From the NCBI GenBank assembly GCA_009777175.1, contig WRMI01000013.1, positions 1 to 57,609 of the forward strand: 57,609 nucleotides of DNA, written 5' to 3'. A model generated the notes under the pieces. The model was not told where the DNA came from and did no database searches. It was given only the letters and a program-made list of their open reading frames with translations. A program made the translations under genes and the position numbers. This document shows positions 45,255 to 53,432 of this stretch, piece after piece. Each line of letters begins with the position of its first letter. Position 1 is the first letter of the stretch. The DNA is from Marinilabiliaceae bacterium (lineage in GTDB: Bacteria; Bacteroidota; Bacteroidia; Bacteroidales; Marinilabiliaceae).

Positions 45255-46655
45255 ATGGCTCAAAAACCAAGCATACCAAAGGGAACACGTGACTTTACTC
45301 CCGACGAAACAGTCAAAAGAAACTATATTTTCGACACTATTACAGATGTTTTTAGGCTATATGGTTATATGCCCATCGAAACGCCTGCAATGGAAAATCT
45401 GAATACTTTGCTCGGAAAATACGGCGAAGAGGGCGATAAACTCTTGTTCCGTATCCTTAATTCAGGCGATTTTCTTTCGAATACTGACGCTCAAACGCTG
45501 TCTAACAGAGACTTAAACCAGATTTCACGGCAAATTTGCGAAAAAGGTTTGCGTTACGACTTAACTGTTCCTTTTGCACGTTTTGTCGTACAACATCAAA
45601 ATGAACTTACGTTTCCTTTTAAAAGATACCAAATACAGCCCGTTTGGCGCGCCGACAGGCCTCAAAAAGGAAGATACCGCGAATTTTTCCAATGCGACGT
45701 AGACGTAATAGGGAGTGATAGCCTCTTAAACGAAGTGGAATTGTTACAAATTATTGACGAAGTTTTCAGAAGACTTAATATTAATGTTGTTATCAAATTA
45801 AATAATCGAAAAGTTCTCGCAGCAATTGCTGAAATAATTGGCGAAAGCGACAAAATAGTGGATATTACTATTGCCATCGACAAAATAGAAAAAATTGGTC
45901 TGCAAAAAGTTAATGAAGAACTTAAAGAACGTGGATTAGACAACAACGCAATAGAAAAATTACAGCCCATTTTTACTATTTCAGGAAATAATGAAGATAA
46001 ATTGAACCAATTAACAGAAATTTTTAAAAATTCCTCAATTGGTACAAAAGGAATTGAAGAACTTTCTACTATTATTTCTGTTGTCAACGACCTCGAAATG
46101 AATACGAAAGTAGAATTAGATCTTACTCTCGCACGTGGGTTGAGCTATTATACGGGAGCTATTTTTGAAGTTAAAGCAATTGATACTGAAATTGGAAGCA
46201 TTACAGGCGGCGGTAGATATGACGACCTTACGGGTATTTTTGGGTTAAACCAAATGTCTGGTGTGGGCATCTCTTTTGGCGCTGACAGAATTTTTGATGT
46301 GATGACCGCACTTAATATTTTCCCCGAAAAAGTTAATTCTACAACTGATTTTCTTTTTGTTAATTTTGGTAAAAATGAAGCATTACATTGTTTGAAACTT
46401 GCGAAAATTCTGAGAAACAGAGGTCTGAAGACAGAAGTTTATCCCGATAGCGATAAAATAAAAAAACAGATGAGTTATGCCGACAAAAAGAATATTCCTT
46501 TTGTGGCAATTGTTGGGGAAGAGGAAATGAAAAATAATATTGTAACAATCAAAAATATGAAAACGGGAGAACAAATAAGTGTTGTGACAGAAGATTTCAG
46601 ATTGTTGGAGAGAATAGTAGTGAGTAGTGAGTGGTGTGTAGTGGGTAGTGAGTAG
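45255..46655 (+). CDS. hisS: Histidyl-tRNA synthetase
   Basis: A 466-residue class II synthetase. Motif 2 [19 protein letters not shown], the histidine A-box [15 protein letters not shown] and motif 3 GGGRYDDL are intact, followed by the anticodon-binding domain. The natural end should be near [12 protein letters not shown]; the last ~12 residues ([12 protein letters not shown]) and the stop are encoded by a GTGAGTAGT-type repeat array that begins at about 46616. Confidence 0.95.
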   Translation: MAQKPSIPKGTRDFTPDETVKRNYIFDTITDVFRLYGYMPIETPAMENLNTLLGKYGEEGDKLLFRILNSGDFLSNTDAQTLSNRDLNQISRQICEKGLRYDLTVPFARFVVQHQNELTFPFKRYQIQPVWRADRPQKGRYREFFQCDVDVIGSDSLLNEVELLQIIDEVFRRLNINVVIKLNNRKVLAAIAEIIGESDKIVDITIAIDKIEKIGLQKVNEELKERGLDNNAIEKLQPIFTISGNNEDKLNQLTEIFKNSSIGTKGIEELSTIISVVNDLEMNTKVELDLTLARGLSYYTGAIFEVKAIDTEIGSITGGGRYDDLTGIFGLNQMSGVGISFGADRIFDVMTALNIFPEKVNSTTDFLFVNFGKNEALHCLKLAKILRNRGLKTEVYPDSDKIKKQMSYADKKNIPFVAIVGEEEMKNNIVTIKNMKTGEQISVVTEDFRLLERIVVSSEWCVVGSE

Positions 46656-46920
46656 TGAGTAATGAGTGTAGGGGCGCACCCTTGCGGTCGCCCTCCTTGT
46701 AAAAATATGAGTGTAGGGGCGCACCCTTGCGGTCGCCCTCCTTGGAAAAATATGAGTGTAGGGGCGCACCCTTGCGGTCGCCCTCCTTGGAAAAATATGA
46801 GAGTAGGGGCGCACCCTTGCGGTCGCCCTCCTTGTATAAAAATGAGTAAATGGGTGAATGAGTAAATAAGTAAATAAGAAACAAAAACCCTTATTTTTAT
46901 AAGTCCCTTAGTAGCCATTA
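46616..46920. repeat. Composite repeat: GTGAGTAGT array, four 45-bp tandem units, family A end
   Basis: AGTAGTGAGT-type repeats start in the hisS 3' end. Four units of 45 bp begin at 46666, 46711, 46756 and 46801, each with GTAGGGGCGCACCCTTGCGG and TCGCCCTCCTT. Then come GAGTAAATGGGTGAATGAGT tracts and an inverted family A end (CCTTATTTTTATAAGTCCCT to about 46914). This mirrors the layout at 35511-35787. The frame encoding GAHPCGRPP repeats is not believed. The rest of the gap to 47032 shows nothing. Confidence 0.8.
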
Positions 46921-47032
46921 TGAAAATTGAGGAAACGCTAAAAAAACTGAAAATCGCATTTAAACGGTAGATTATAAGTAACATGAAAAGTTTTGATTAA
47001 GCAGATTTTAAACATTTAATTTTTTAGTATAT

Positions 47033-47686
47033 ATGAAAATTTTAAAAGTAATTGTGATATTGTTGGTCTTATTGATAGCTGATTTGATTGTTTCGTCATG
47101 TATTAGATGTCCTGAAACATTTTCCTTTGAATATTCGTTCACTTCATTGGTTCTTCATCCGATTGATAATGAAGAAATAATGTCTATAATGGGGTGTAAT
47201 GTAGGTGATGCTGATGCAAATCCGCACATATTCAGAAAAGATTTCGGAATAACTATCGAATTTAAAACGAGTGTAACTAAATTGGCACAGCACAAACAAG
47301 TTAGTTCTTTCATTGTTCAGACTGCTTATGCATTGGACTGTGAAGAAGATAAATATTATGCCAAAGAAAATATTGTTTCCATTGGTGTTTTTTCTGACAA
47401 GGATTTTGGAGAAACACATCCTGCCGGAACTAATATTGCGGACTTTTTTCAGATACGAGAATATTTTGGAAATATTGATGAATTCGGTCCATTTCCATGG
47501 CTTGTATCTTTTGACGATTATTTTAATCGTCCGCAACAAGAATATGATTATGTTTCATTTAACCATTCCTATACATGTTTGATTACTGCCACCGATGTAG
47601 AAACGGGCGAATATGAGTTCAATTTTGTGGTCAAATTGTCCGATGATCGTATACTCGAACAATCAATCACGGCAATTTTAAAATAA
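47033..47686 (+). CDS. Lipoprotein of unknown function
   Basis: A 217-residue lipoprotein with lipobox IVSSC (Cys23) followed by IRCPETFSFEYSFTSLVLH. It contains many aromatic and acidic residues and strand-like segments ending TGEYEFNFVVKLSDDRILEQ. It resembles DUF5034-type Bacteroidota lipoproteins, but that match is from memory of pattern only. No operon partner. Confidence 0.6.
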   Translation: MKILKVIVILLVLLIADLIVSSCIRCPETFSFEYSFTSLVLHPIDNEEIMSIMGCNVGDADANPHIFRKDFGITIEFKTSVTKLAQHKQVSSFIVQTAYALDCEEDKYYAKENIVSIGVFSDKDFGETHPAGTNIADFFQIREYFGNIDEFGPFPWLVSFDDYFNRPQQEYDYVSFNHSYTCLITATDVETGEYEFNFVVKLSDDRILEQSITAILK

Positions 47687-47802
47687 GCAAAATAAATTCG
47701 AATTTCGATATATTCAATATTTCAATCACTAACAAATTCGTGGCTAATTAAAAACCAATTCGTGTTAATTCGTGAAATTCGTGGCTACATAAAAATAAAT
47801 TC
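47687..47802. repeat. Three border repeats ahead of the SUI1 gene
   Basis: AATTCGTGGCTAA, AATTCGTGTTAATTCGTG and AAATTCGTGGCTACATAAAAA occur in a row just before the ATG. The same family precedes gldB, asd, mnmE and other genes, always close to a start codon. Confidence 0.6.
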
Positions 47803-48144
47803 ATGGCAAACAAAAGCAATAAAAGAACAGGTTCTGGTGGAATTGTATTTAGTACTAATCCAAATTTTGATTTTGGAAATACTTATGATTTACCCGTTGA
47901 AACCGTTCCTCCTGAAAAACAGAAACTTATAGTTATTTTAGATAAGAAACATCGAAAAGGAAAAATAGTTACGCTAATAACAGGTTTTGTTGGCGATGAC
48001 AATGCTCTTAAAGAACTTGAAAAGAAACTGAAAACTCTTTGCGGCAGCGGTGGCAGCTCAAAAGATAGCGAAATATTAATACAAGGCGACTTCAAGCAAA
48101 AAATTTTAGACTATTTGTTGAAAAATGGATATAATGTCAAATAA
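47803..48144 (+). CDS. SUI1/eIF1-like translation factor
   Basis: A 113-residue protein with the SUI1/YciH fold: KLIVILDKKHRKGKIVTLIT, then LKELEKKLKTLCGSGGSSKD and ILIQGDFKQKILDYLLKNGY. Related to eIF1, which monitors start-codon selection; the bacterial role is unclear. Length is normal for bacterial members. Confidence 0.88.
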   Translation: MANKSNKRTGSGGIVFSTNPNFDFGNTYDLPVETVPPEKQKLIVILDKKHRKGKIVTLITGFVGDDNALKELEKKLKTLCGSGGSSKDSEILIQGDFKQKILDYLLKNGYNVK

Positions 48145-48432
48145 ACTATACATTCAGGATAATTATTTAAAATAGAATTATTGATATCAATAAACAATGT
48201 ACCTGTTAATAGTGCAGTTTGAAAGTCTTTTTTTTGGTAATTTAAATACCCAAAATAAAATTTCCTATTCAAGTTTGCAATCATTAGGCTTTGTAATATT
48301 TCTTTATTGTTTCTAACTAAGTTTGAGGAAAAAGTGGCTCATCAATGCTTCAAAGCCGCAACCCGTTTCACGTATCAATTGACAAGCTAATAAAGTCATT
48401 CCTAACGAAGTGAGGAATCTTTTTTGCTTTTA

Positions 48433-49701
48433 TTATATTGTTTCAACCCCCAAATATGGTATTAATACTTTCGGAATTTTAATGCCCTCTTTCGACTGAT
48501 TGTTTTCTAATAGTGCTGCAACGATGCGTGGCAGTGCTAATGCGCTACCGTTAAGTGTGTGTGTGAGTTCACTTTTTTTCATGGTATCGTCTTTGAAACG
48601 CAATTTAAGCCTGTTCGACTGAAATGTTTCAAAATTACTGACCGAACTAACTTCAAGCCACCGTTCTTGTGCGGCAGAATAAACTTCAAAATCATAAGTT
48701 AATGCGGAGTGAAAACTCATGTCTCCACCGCATAGCCTAATTTTTCGCCATGGAAGTTCAAGTTTTTCGAGAAGTGATTGAACGTGTTCTGTCATTTTTT
48801 CCAAAACGTTATAAGATTGTTCGGGGTGCGCTATTTGAACAATTTCAACTTTGTCGAATTGGTGCAATCTGTTTAAGCCTCTAACTTCCTTGCCATAAGA
48901 ACCTGCTTCGCGCCTAAAACATGCTGAATATGCACAATTTTTTATTGGCAGTTGCGCAGCAGTTAAAATCACATCTCTGTATAAGTTGGTAATAGTAACT
49001 TCTGCCGTTGGAATAAGGAACAAATTGTCGACAGTAACGTGATACATTTGACCTTCTTTGTCGGGGAGTTGCCCAGTTCCGAAGGCAGATGCTTCATTGA
49101 CCATAAGCGGCGGCATAACTTCTTTGTACCCTCCTTTTATTGCTTCGTCCAAAAAGAATGAAATAAGCGCTCTATGAAGTTTTGCGCCAATTCCTTTGTA
49201 AACGGGAAAACCAGCACCTGTAATTTTATTTCCAAGTTCAAAATCAATCAAATCATAATTTTTTGCTAAATCCCAGTGAGGAAGCGGATCCTGAAGTGTT
49301 GGAATAGTACCACCGCTACTTATTTCGATATTATCATCGGCTGTTTTACCTTCTTGGACTGAATGGTGTGGCGGATTTGGAATTTGAACCAAAAGAGCAA
49401 ACAATTCTGTTTCAATTTGTGTATGTTTGTCGTTCAAAATTTTTATATCATCTTTTAAAGATGCCGTTTTCACTTTAGCTAAATTTGCTTCTTCGTTTTT
49501 ACCGATTTTAAACAGTTCACCGATGGATTTTGAGAGGCTGTTCATTTCGGCTTGTTTGTTGTCTAATTCGGCTTGAGTAGATTTTCGCAAATTATCGTGC
49601 AAAATAATTTCATCAATAATGCGAGAAGCGTCAAAATGTTTGATTTTAAGTCGATTAATTAAATCGGCTTTGTTTTCCTGAATAAGTTTTAAAGTAACCA
49701 T
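48433..49701 (-). CDS. serS: Seryl-tRNA synthetase
   Basis: A 422-residue class II synthetase. The N-terminal coiled-coil arm (about 25-105) binds the long variable arm of tRNA-Ser. Motif 2 FRREAGSYGKEVRGLNRLHQ and motif 3 NGSALALPRIVAALLENNQ are intact. It lies downstream of rpmA but behind a terminator. Confidence 0.95.
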   Translation of the reverse strand: MVTLKLIQENKADLINRLKIKHFDASRIIDEIILHDNLRKSTQAELDNKQAEMNSLSKSIGELFKIGKNEEANLAKVKTASLKDDIKILNDKHTQIETELFALLVQIPNPPHHSVQEGKTADDNIEISSGGTIPTLQDPLPHWDLAKNYDLIDFELGNKITGAGFPVYKGIGAKLHRALISFFLDEAIKGGYKEVMPPLMVNEASAFGTGQLPDKEGQMYHVTVDNLFLIPTAEVTITNLYRDVILTAAQLPIKNCAYSACFRREAGSYGKEVRGLNRLHQFDKVEIVQIAHPEQSYNVLEKMTEHVQSLLEKLELPWRKIRLCGGDMSFHSALTYDFEVYSAAQERWLEVSSVSNFETFQSNRLKLRFKDDTMKKSELTHTLNGSALALPRIVAALLENNQSKEGIKIPKVLIPYLGVETI

Positions 49702-49712
49702 ATTAAAAAATA

Positions 49713-49760
49713 ATTAAAAAAACTCCTGAATTTGTCTTTAAATAAACAAAAACAGGAGTT
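49713..49760 (-). terminator. Intrinsic terminator after rpmA
   Basis: Read on the minus strand, AACTCCTG and CAGGAGTT form an 8-bp stem around a 24-base loop followed by eight T. It separates rplU-rpmA from serS. The AACTCCTG half resembles the AACTCCTGACTT block dispersed elsewhere. Confidence 0.75.
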
Positions 49761-49783
49761 CAATAAAAAAAAGCAATGAAAAA

Positions 49784-50047
49784 TTATACAGCTAGTACCG
49801 GTTCTACAGAAATAAAAGATTTATCATTTTTCTTTTTTCTGAATACTACGGTTCCATCTATTAGAGCAAACAAAGTATGGTCTTTCCCCATTCCGACGTT
49901 TTGGTCGGCGTGGTGTTGTGTTCCTCGTTGTCGGACAATAATATTACCTGCTTTGGCAAATTGTCCGCCAAAAATTTTTACTCCTAATCGTTTACTTTCC
50001 GATTCTCTTCCGTTACGGGAGCTTCCTACTCCTTTCTTGTGTGCCAT
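49784..50047 (-). CDS. rpmA: 50S ribosomal protein L27
   Basis: An 87-residue protein: [40 protein letters not shown] and [20 protein letters not shown] are canonical L27. The N-terminus begins directly with AHKKG, so no cleavable extension of the Firmicutes type is present. It follows rplU by 18 bases. Confidence 0.97.
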   Translation of the reverse strand: MAHKKGVGSSRNGRESESKRLGVKIFGGQFAKAGNIIVRQRGTQHHADQNVGMGKDHTLFALIDGTVVFRKKKNDKSFISVEPVLAV

Positions 50048-50065
50048 GATAAAATTTCTTTAATG

Positions 50066-50380
50066 TTATCCTACAATAATTTTTTCGATTTGAATTTGGC
50101 TTAAATACTGGCGGTGTCCCCTTTTCTTTTTAAAGCCTTTCCTTCTTTTTTTCTTAAAAACGATAATTTTATCGCCTTTTACGTGTTCTAAAACTTTTGC
50201 CGTTATACGAACTCCCTCTACGTGAGGTGTTCCAACTTTGATGTCGCCGTTGTTGTCGGTTAATAATACTTCCTCAAAAACTACATCGTCGCCTTCTTCG
50301 GCTTCTAATTGATCTACATAAATTTTTCGACCCTCTTCTATTTTGAATTGGTGCCCTGCAATTTCAACTATTGCGTACAT
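50066..50380 (-). CDS. rplU: 50S ribosomal protein L21
   Basis: A 104-residue protein starting MYAIVEIAGHQFKIEEGRKI, with KKKRRKGFKKKRGHRQYLSQ near the end. ATG 50380 matches the invariant L21 start; upstream in-frame codons to 50422 are excluded. Operon with rpmA behind TATCTTTG at 50478-50485. Confidence 0.97.
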   Translation of the reverse strand: MYAIVEIAGHQFKIEEGRKIYVDQLEAEEGDDVVFEEVLLTDNNGDIKVGTPHVEGVRITAKVLEHVKGDKIIVFKKKRRKGFKKKRGHRQYLSQIQIEKIIVG

Positions 50381-50477
50381 TTTATAAATATATTTTTTAG
50401 TATTCATCCTGAAGGTGAGCAAATATTATCTACTTTGCTGCTTATAATACCCGCAGAATTTTTATTTTATTGCGCCG

Positions 50478-50485
50478 CAAAGATA
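50478..50485 (-). promoter_or_regulatory. -7 box for rplU-rpmA
   Basis: The minus strand reads TATCTTTG, leaving a leader of about 90 bases before rplU. Confidence 0.55.
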
Positions 50486-50559
50486 GTGCTTTTTTTTATT
50501 TCCAAAAAATTTTTATTAAAATTTGTGATTTATTTTTGTAAAAAAACAATTTTTCATCT

Positions 50560-50567
50560 ATTTTTGT
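50560..50567 (+). promoter_or_regulatory. -7 box for pyrH
   Basis: TATTTTTG, 20 bases before the pyrH ATG. Confidence 0.6.
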
Positions 50568-50587
50568 AATCTAAATTTATAATAATT

Positions 50588-51292
50588 ATGCAATACAAAA
50601 GAATACTGTTAAAGTTAAGCGGCGAGTCGCTTGCCGCAGGAGAGGGACACGGAATAAATTCTTCTCGTTTAAAAGAATATGCCGAACAGATTGCCGAAAT
50701 TAGCAGATTAGGTTTTGAGATAGGAATTGTTATCGGCGGAGGTAATATTTTTCGCGGATTAAGCGGCTCAGCCAAAGGTTTCGACCGATACAAAGGCGAC
50801 CAAATGGGTATGTTAGCCACTGTTATAAATAGTTTGGCATTGGCATCGGCAATTGAAAAGGAAGGCACGACTGCAAAAGTGATGACCGCAATCCGTATGG
50901 AACCAATTGGTGAACTCTATTCCAAGCCCAAAGCAATTGAATCACTTAAAAATGGCGAGGTCGTTATTTTTTCATGCGGAACGGGAAACCCATACTTTAC
51001 AACCGACACTGCTGCTACTTTGCGTGGCATCGAAATTGAAGCCGATGTTATGTTAAAAGGAACAAGAGTTGACGGTGTGTATACCGCTGACCCCGAAAAA
51101 GACCCCAACGCTATTAAATTTGACTCAATTTCCTTCGCCGAAGTTTACAAAAAAGGACTGAAAATTATGGACCTTACCGCTACAACCATGTGTATGGAAA
51201 ATAATTTGCCAATTTTAGTCTTTAACATGGACAAAAAAGGAAATTTGAAAAAAGTTTTGTCAGGCGAAAAAATTGGAACTATTGTTACATAA
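50588..51292 (+). CDS. pyrH: UMP kinase
   Basis: A 234-residue amino-acid-kinase-fold enzyme phosphorylating UMP. ILLKLSGESLAAGEGHGI, IVIGGGNIFRGLSG, DRYKGDQMGMLATVINSLAL and the FTTDTAATLRGIEIEADVML segment are diagnostic. It is monocistronic here rather than next to frr or tsf. Confidence 0.97.
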   Translation: MQYKRILLKLSGESLAAGEGHGINSSRLKEYAEQIAEISRLGFEIGIVIGGGNIFRGLSGSAKGFDRYKGDQMGMLATVINSLALASAIEKEGTTAKVMTAIRMEPIGELYSKPKAIESLKNGEVVIFSCGTGNPYFTTDTAATLRGIEIEADVMLKGTRVDGVYTADPEKDPNAIKFDSISFAEVYKKGLKIMDLTATTMCMENNLPILVFNMDKKGNLKKVLSGEKIGTIVT

Positions 51293-51423
51293 CTTAAATA
51301 AGGAACGCTGACAAAATAATATACTCAATTCGTGTTCTCTGCCTGTTTGTTATTGAGGAAGTTATTTTTTTCATATTCCTTATGATTTTTTTTAAAAAAA
51401 GTTGTTGGTATAAATAACTTTTG

Positions 51424-51431
51424 TACTTTTG
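51424..51431 (+). promoter_or_regulatory. -7 box for the nitroreductase-like gene
   Basis: TACTTTTG, 24 bases before ATG 51456; upstream in-frame non-ATG starts overlap it and are excluded. Confidence 0.6.
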
Positions 51432-51455
51432 TATTTTATTTTAAAAATATTTTTT

Positions 51456-52151
51456 ATGAATCGAGTAATTTTTATGATTATTGTTTCGGCAATAATATTA
51501 TCAGGATGTTGTACTTCAGGTACACAAGAGTCAAAAACAGAAATAGTTAAAGAACCAGTTACACCTATGGAACTAAATTCTTTTGAAACAATTAAATTGC
51601 AGGCTCCCAATTTAGAATGCGGAGTAGCATTGATGACAGCCGCCAAAGACCGCATGTCTTTTAGAGAATTTGAAGAAACGAATTTATCTTTAAAACATTT
51701 GTCGGAGTTATTATGGATGGCAAACGGCGTAAATCGTGAGGATGGCAAACGTACCGTTCCCTCGGCAAGAGCACTTTATCCGCTCGAACTTTACGCAGTA
51801 TTGGCTAACGGAATCTATTTTTACGACCCCGTTGAGCATGAACTCCAACCGATTGTGGAAGGAGATTACAGAAATTTGTCGGGCTTGCAGCCTTTTGTAG
51901 ACAATGCACCACTTAATCTCGTGTTTATTGCTAACTACGAGAAATACATCGAACTAAATATGCCCGAATCAAAATGGCTATATTTAGCAGCATTAGATGC
52001 CGGTCATTGTACACAAAACATCTACCTTTATTGCGCATCCGAAGGCTTAAAAAGCGTTGTTCGTGCAGGCGCAAAAGAAGAAGAACTGCTTGAAGTGCTA
52101 AAACTCGGCGAAAATTACCAATTTGTTGTAGCACATACGGTAGGATATTGA
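51456..52151 (+). CDS. SagB/nitroreductase-fold lipoprotein
   Basis: A 231-residue protein with lipobox ILSGC (Cys17), then a nitroreductase fold: RMSFREFEETNLSLKHLSEL (FMN phosphate-binding Arg-Ser), LLWMANGVNRE, RTVPSARALYPLELYAV (as in SagB-type dehydrogenases) and LDAGHCTQNIYLYCASEGLK. FMN-dependent oxidation is expected, but the lipid anchor places it outside the cytoplasm, which is unusual. Its stop overlaps the region just before the following gene's ATG, so the two are coupled. Confidence 0.82.
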   Translation: MNRVIFMIIVSAIILSGCCTSGTQESKTEIVKEPVTPMELNSFETIKLQAPNLECGVALMTAAKDRMSFREFEETNLSLKHLSELLWMANGVNREDGKRTVPSARALYPLELYAVLANGIYFYDPVEHELQPIVEGDYRNLSGLQPFVDNAPLNLVFIANYEKYIELNMPESKWLYLAALDAGHCTQNIYLYCASEGLKSVVRAGAKEEELLEVLKLGENYQFVVAHTVGY

Positions 52152-52153
52152 GT

Positions 52154-52948
52154 ATGAGTAAGATAATAATTCTTCTTATAACTCTTTTTTTTGGGGCAAC
52201 GGTTATACAAACCGATGAAGTAGAAAGCACCCCAAAATCGCATCCCGGAGAACCTGAGATGGTTCACGTATATGGAGCAACGTTTACAATGGGGTGCACG
52301 AACGAGCACGTAAGTAATTGTGATAGCGACGAAAAACCTACGCATCAAGTAACGGTCAGCAGTTTTGATATTAGTAAATATCCTATTACGCAAGGTCAGT
52401 GGAAAGCCGTTATGGGAACAACAATTCAAGACCAGCGCGACAAGGTAAATCCAAAAAATCCCCTTAAAGGAGAAGGTGATAATTTTCCTATGTATTATGT
52501 TAGTTATGACGATGCTCAAGAGTTTATTGTGCGACTAAATGAACTAACAGGAAAGAACTATCGCCTTCCAACCGAAGCAGAATGGGAATTTGCTGCACGG
52601 GGAGGTGTCAAAACGAACGCTCATAAATATAGCGGAGACAACTTTTTGAATAACGTTGCTTGGAGCAAAGATAAAAGCGGAGGAACAACACATCCCGTGG
52701 GTACTAAGAAACCCAATCAGTTAGAAATTTTTGATTTGAGCGGGAACGTTTGGGAATGGTGCAGTGATTGGTATGGTAATTATAGTACTGCTGCGAAACT
52801 TGACCCTCAAGGTGCTACATCTGGTTTTCGGCGTGTTGCGCGGGGAGGTAGTTGGAATAGTCCAGCAACCGACTGTCGTACATCGAAACGAGGCTTCGGA
52901 AATCCAGACCAACGAAATGATACATTCGGTTTTAGGATTGTGCTTTAG
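52154..52948 (+). CDS. Secreted formylglycine-generating-enzyme-fold protein
   Basis: A 264-residue protein with signal peptide (IIILLITLFFGATVI) and an FGE-sulfatase/SUMF1 domain: FTMGCTNEHVS, YPITQGQWKAVMG, RLPTEAEWEFAARGG, GNVWEWCSDWYGNY and RVARGGSWNSPATDCRTSKR ending FGFRIVL. Most bacterial members are not genuine sulfatase activators but binding or structural proteins. A TTG at 52148 overlapping the previous stop is possible, but ATG 52154 gives a cleaner signal peptide. Confidence 0.85.
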   Translation: MSKIIILLITLFFGATVIQTDEVESTPKSHPGEPEMVHVYGATFTMGCTNEHVSNCDSDEKPTHQVTVSSFDISKYPITQGQWKAVMGTTIQDQRDKVNPKNPLKGEGDNFPMYYVSYDDAQEFIVRLNELTGKNYRLPTEAEWEFAARGGVKTNAHKYSGDNFLNNVAWSKDKSGGTTHPVGTKKPNQLEIFDLSGNVWEWCSDWYGNYSTAAKLDPQGATSGFRRVARGGSWNSPATDCRTSKRGFGNPDQRNDTFGFRIVL

Positions 52949-53432
52949 CTTGTATTTTCCGCTAATTAAAGATGTTGCATTTTAGGAGATCCACCGAATT
53001 GTGCTTTTTGGGCGACCGCAAGGATACGCCCCTACCGGTTATCTACATTGCACCCGTACCGAGTGCTGCTGCGTGGGATGAATGGATATAGTGAGGTTTG
53101 TTTTGTTTGAGAGCAAATAGGCTTAGGGCATGGATACGCGACAATCGATTTGGTGCCAAGTCAGGAGTTCTGAAATTAAACAAAACTTTATGCGGGGCTA
53201 CACCACCGCTTGCGCTAAATGATATATTGAACTTGTTAAAATACCGTTTCGTTACGTGTAGTGTATTTTTTACCATGGTTCAATCTGAAATGAATTATTT
53301 TGCTTTACATCACAAACGACTGCAATTTTTTTGTAACATTTTTTATTGTGAAATTTTTAACCCTAAAAAAATTGTCAAATTATATTAAACAAAAAAATTT
53401 GTACTATCTTTGCATTTTTTTAAAATAAATTT
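52949..53432. repeat. Family B repeat, copy 4, and AGTCAGGAGTTCTGA block
   Basis: A family B copy runs from about 52972 (GATGTTGCATTTTAGGAGAT) through GCGACCGCAAGGATACGCCC to CCGAGTGCTGCTGCGTGG at about 53076. Next, CAAGTCAGGAGTTCTGAAAT (53159-53178) repeats a block from 33955. No gene until the TPR gene; a promoter box is at 53405-53412. Confidence 0.7.
53405..53412 (+). promoter_or_regulatory. -7 box for the TPR regulator
   Basis: TATCTTTG, 20 bases before the ATG. Confidence 0.6.

Noticed and set aside
46662-46865. 67-codon frame encoding GAHPCGRPP repeats
   Set aside because: It is simply the translation of the 45-bp tandem array; other frames of the array are equally open and there is no promoter.
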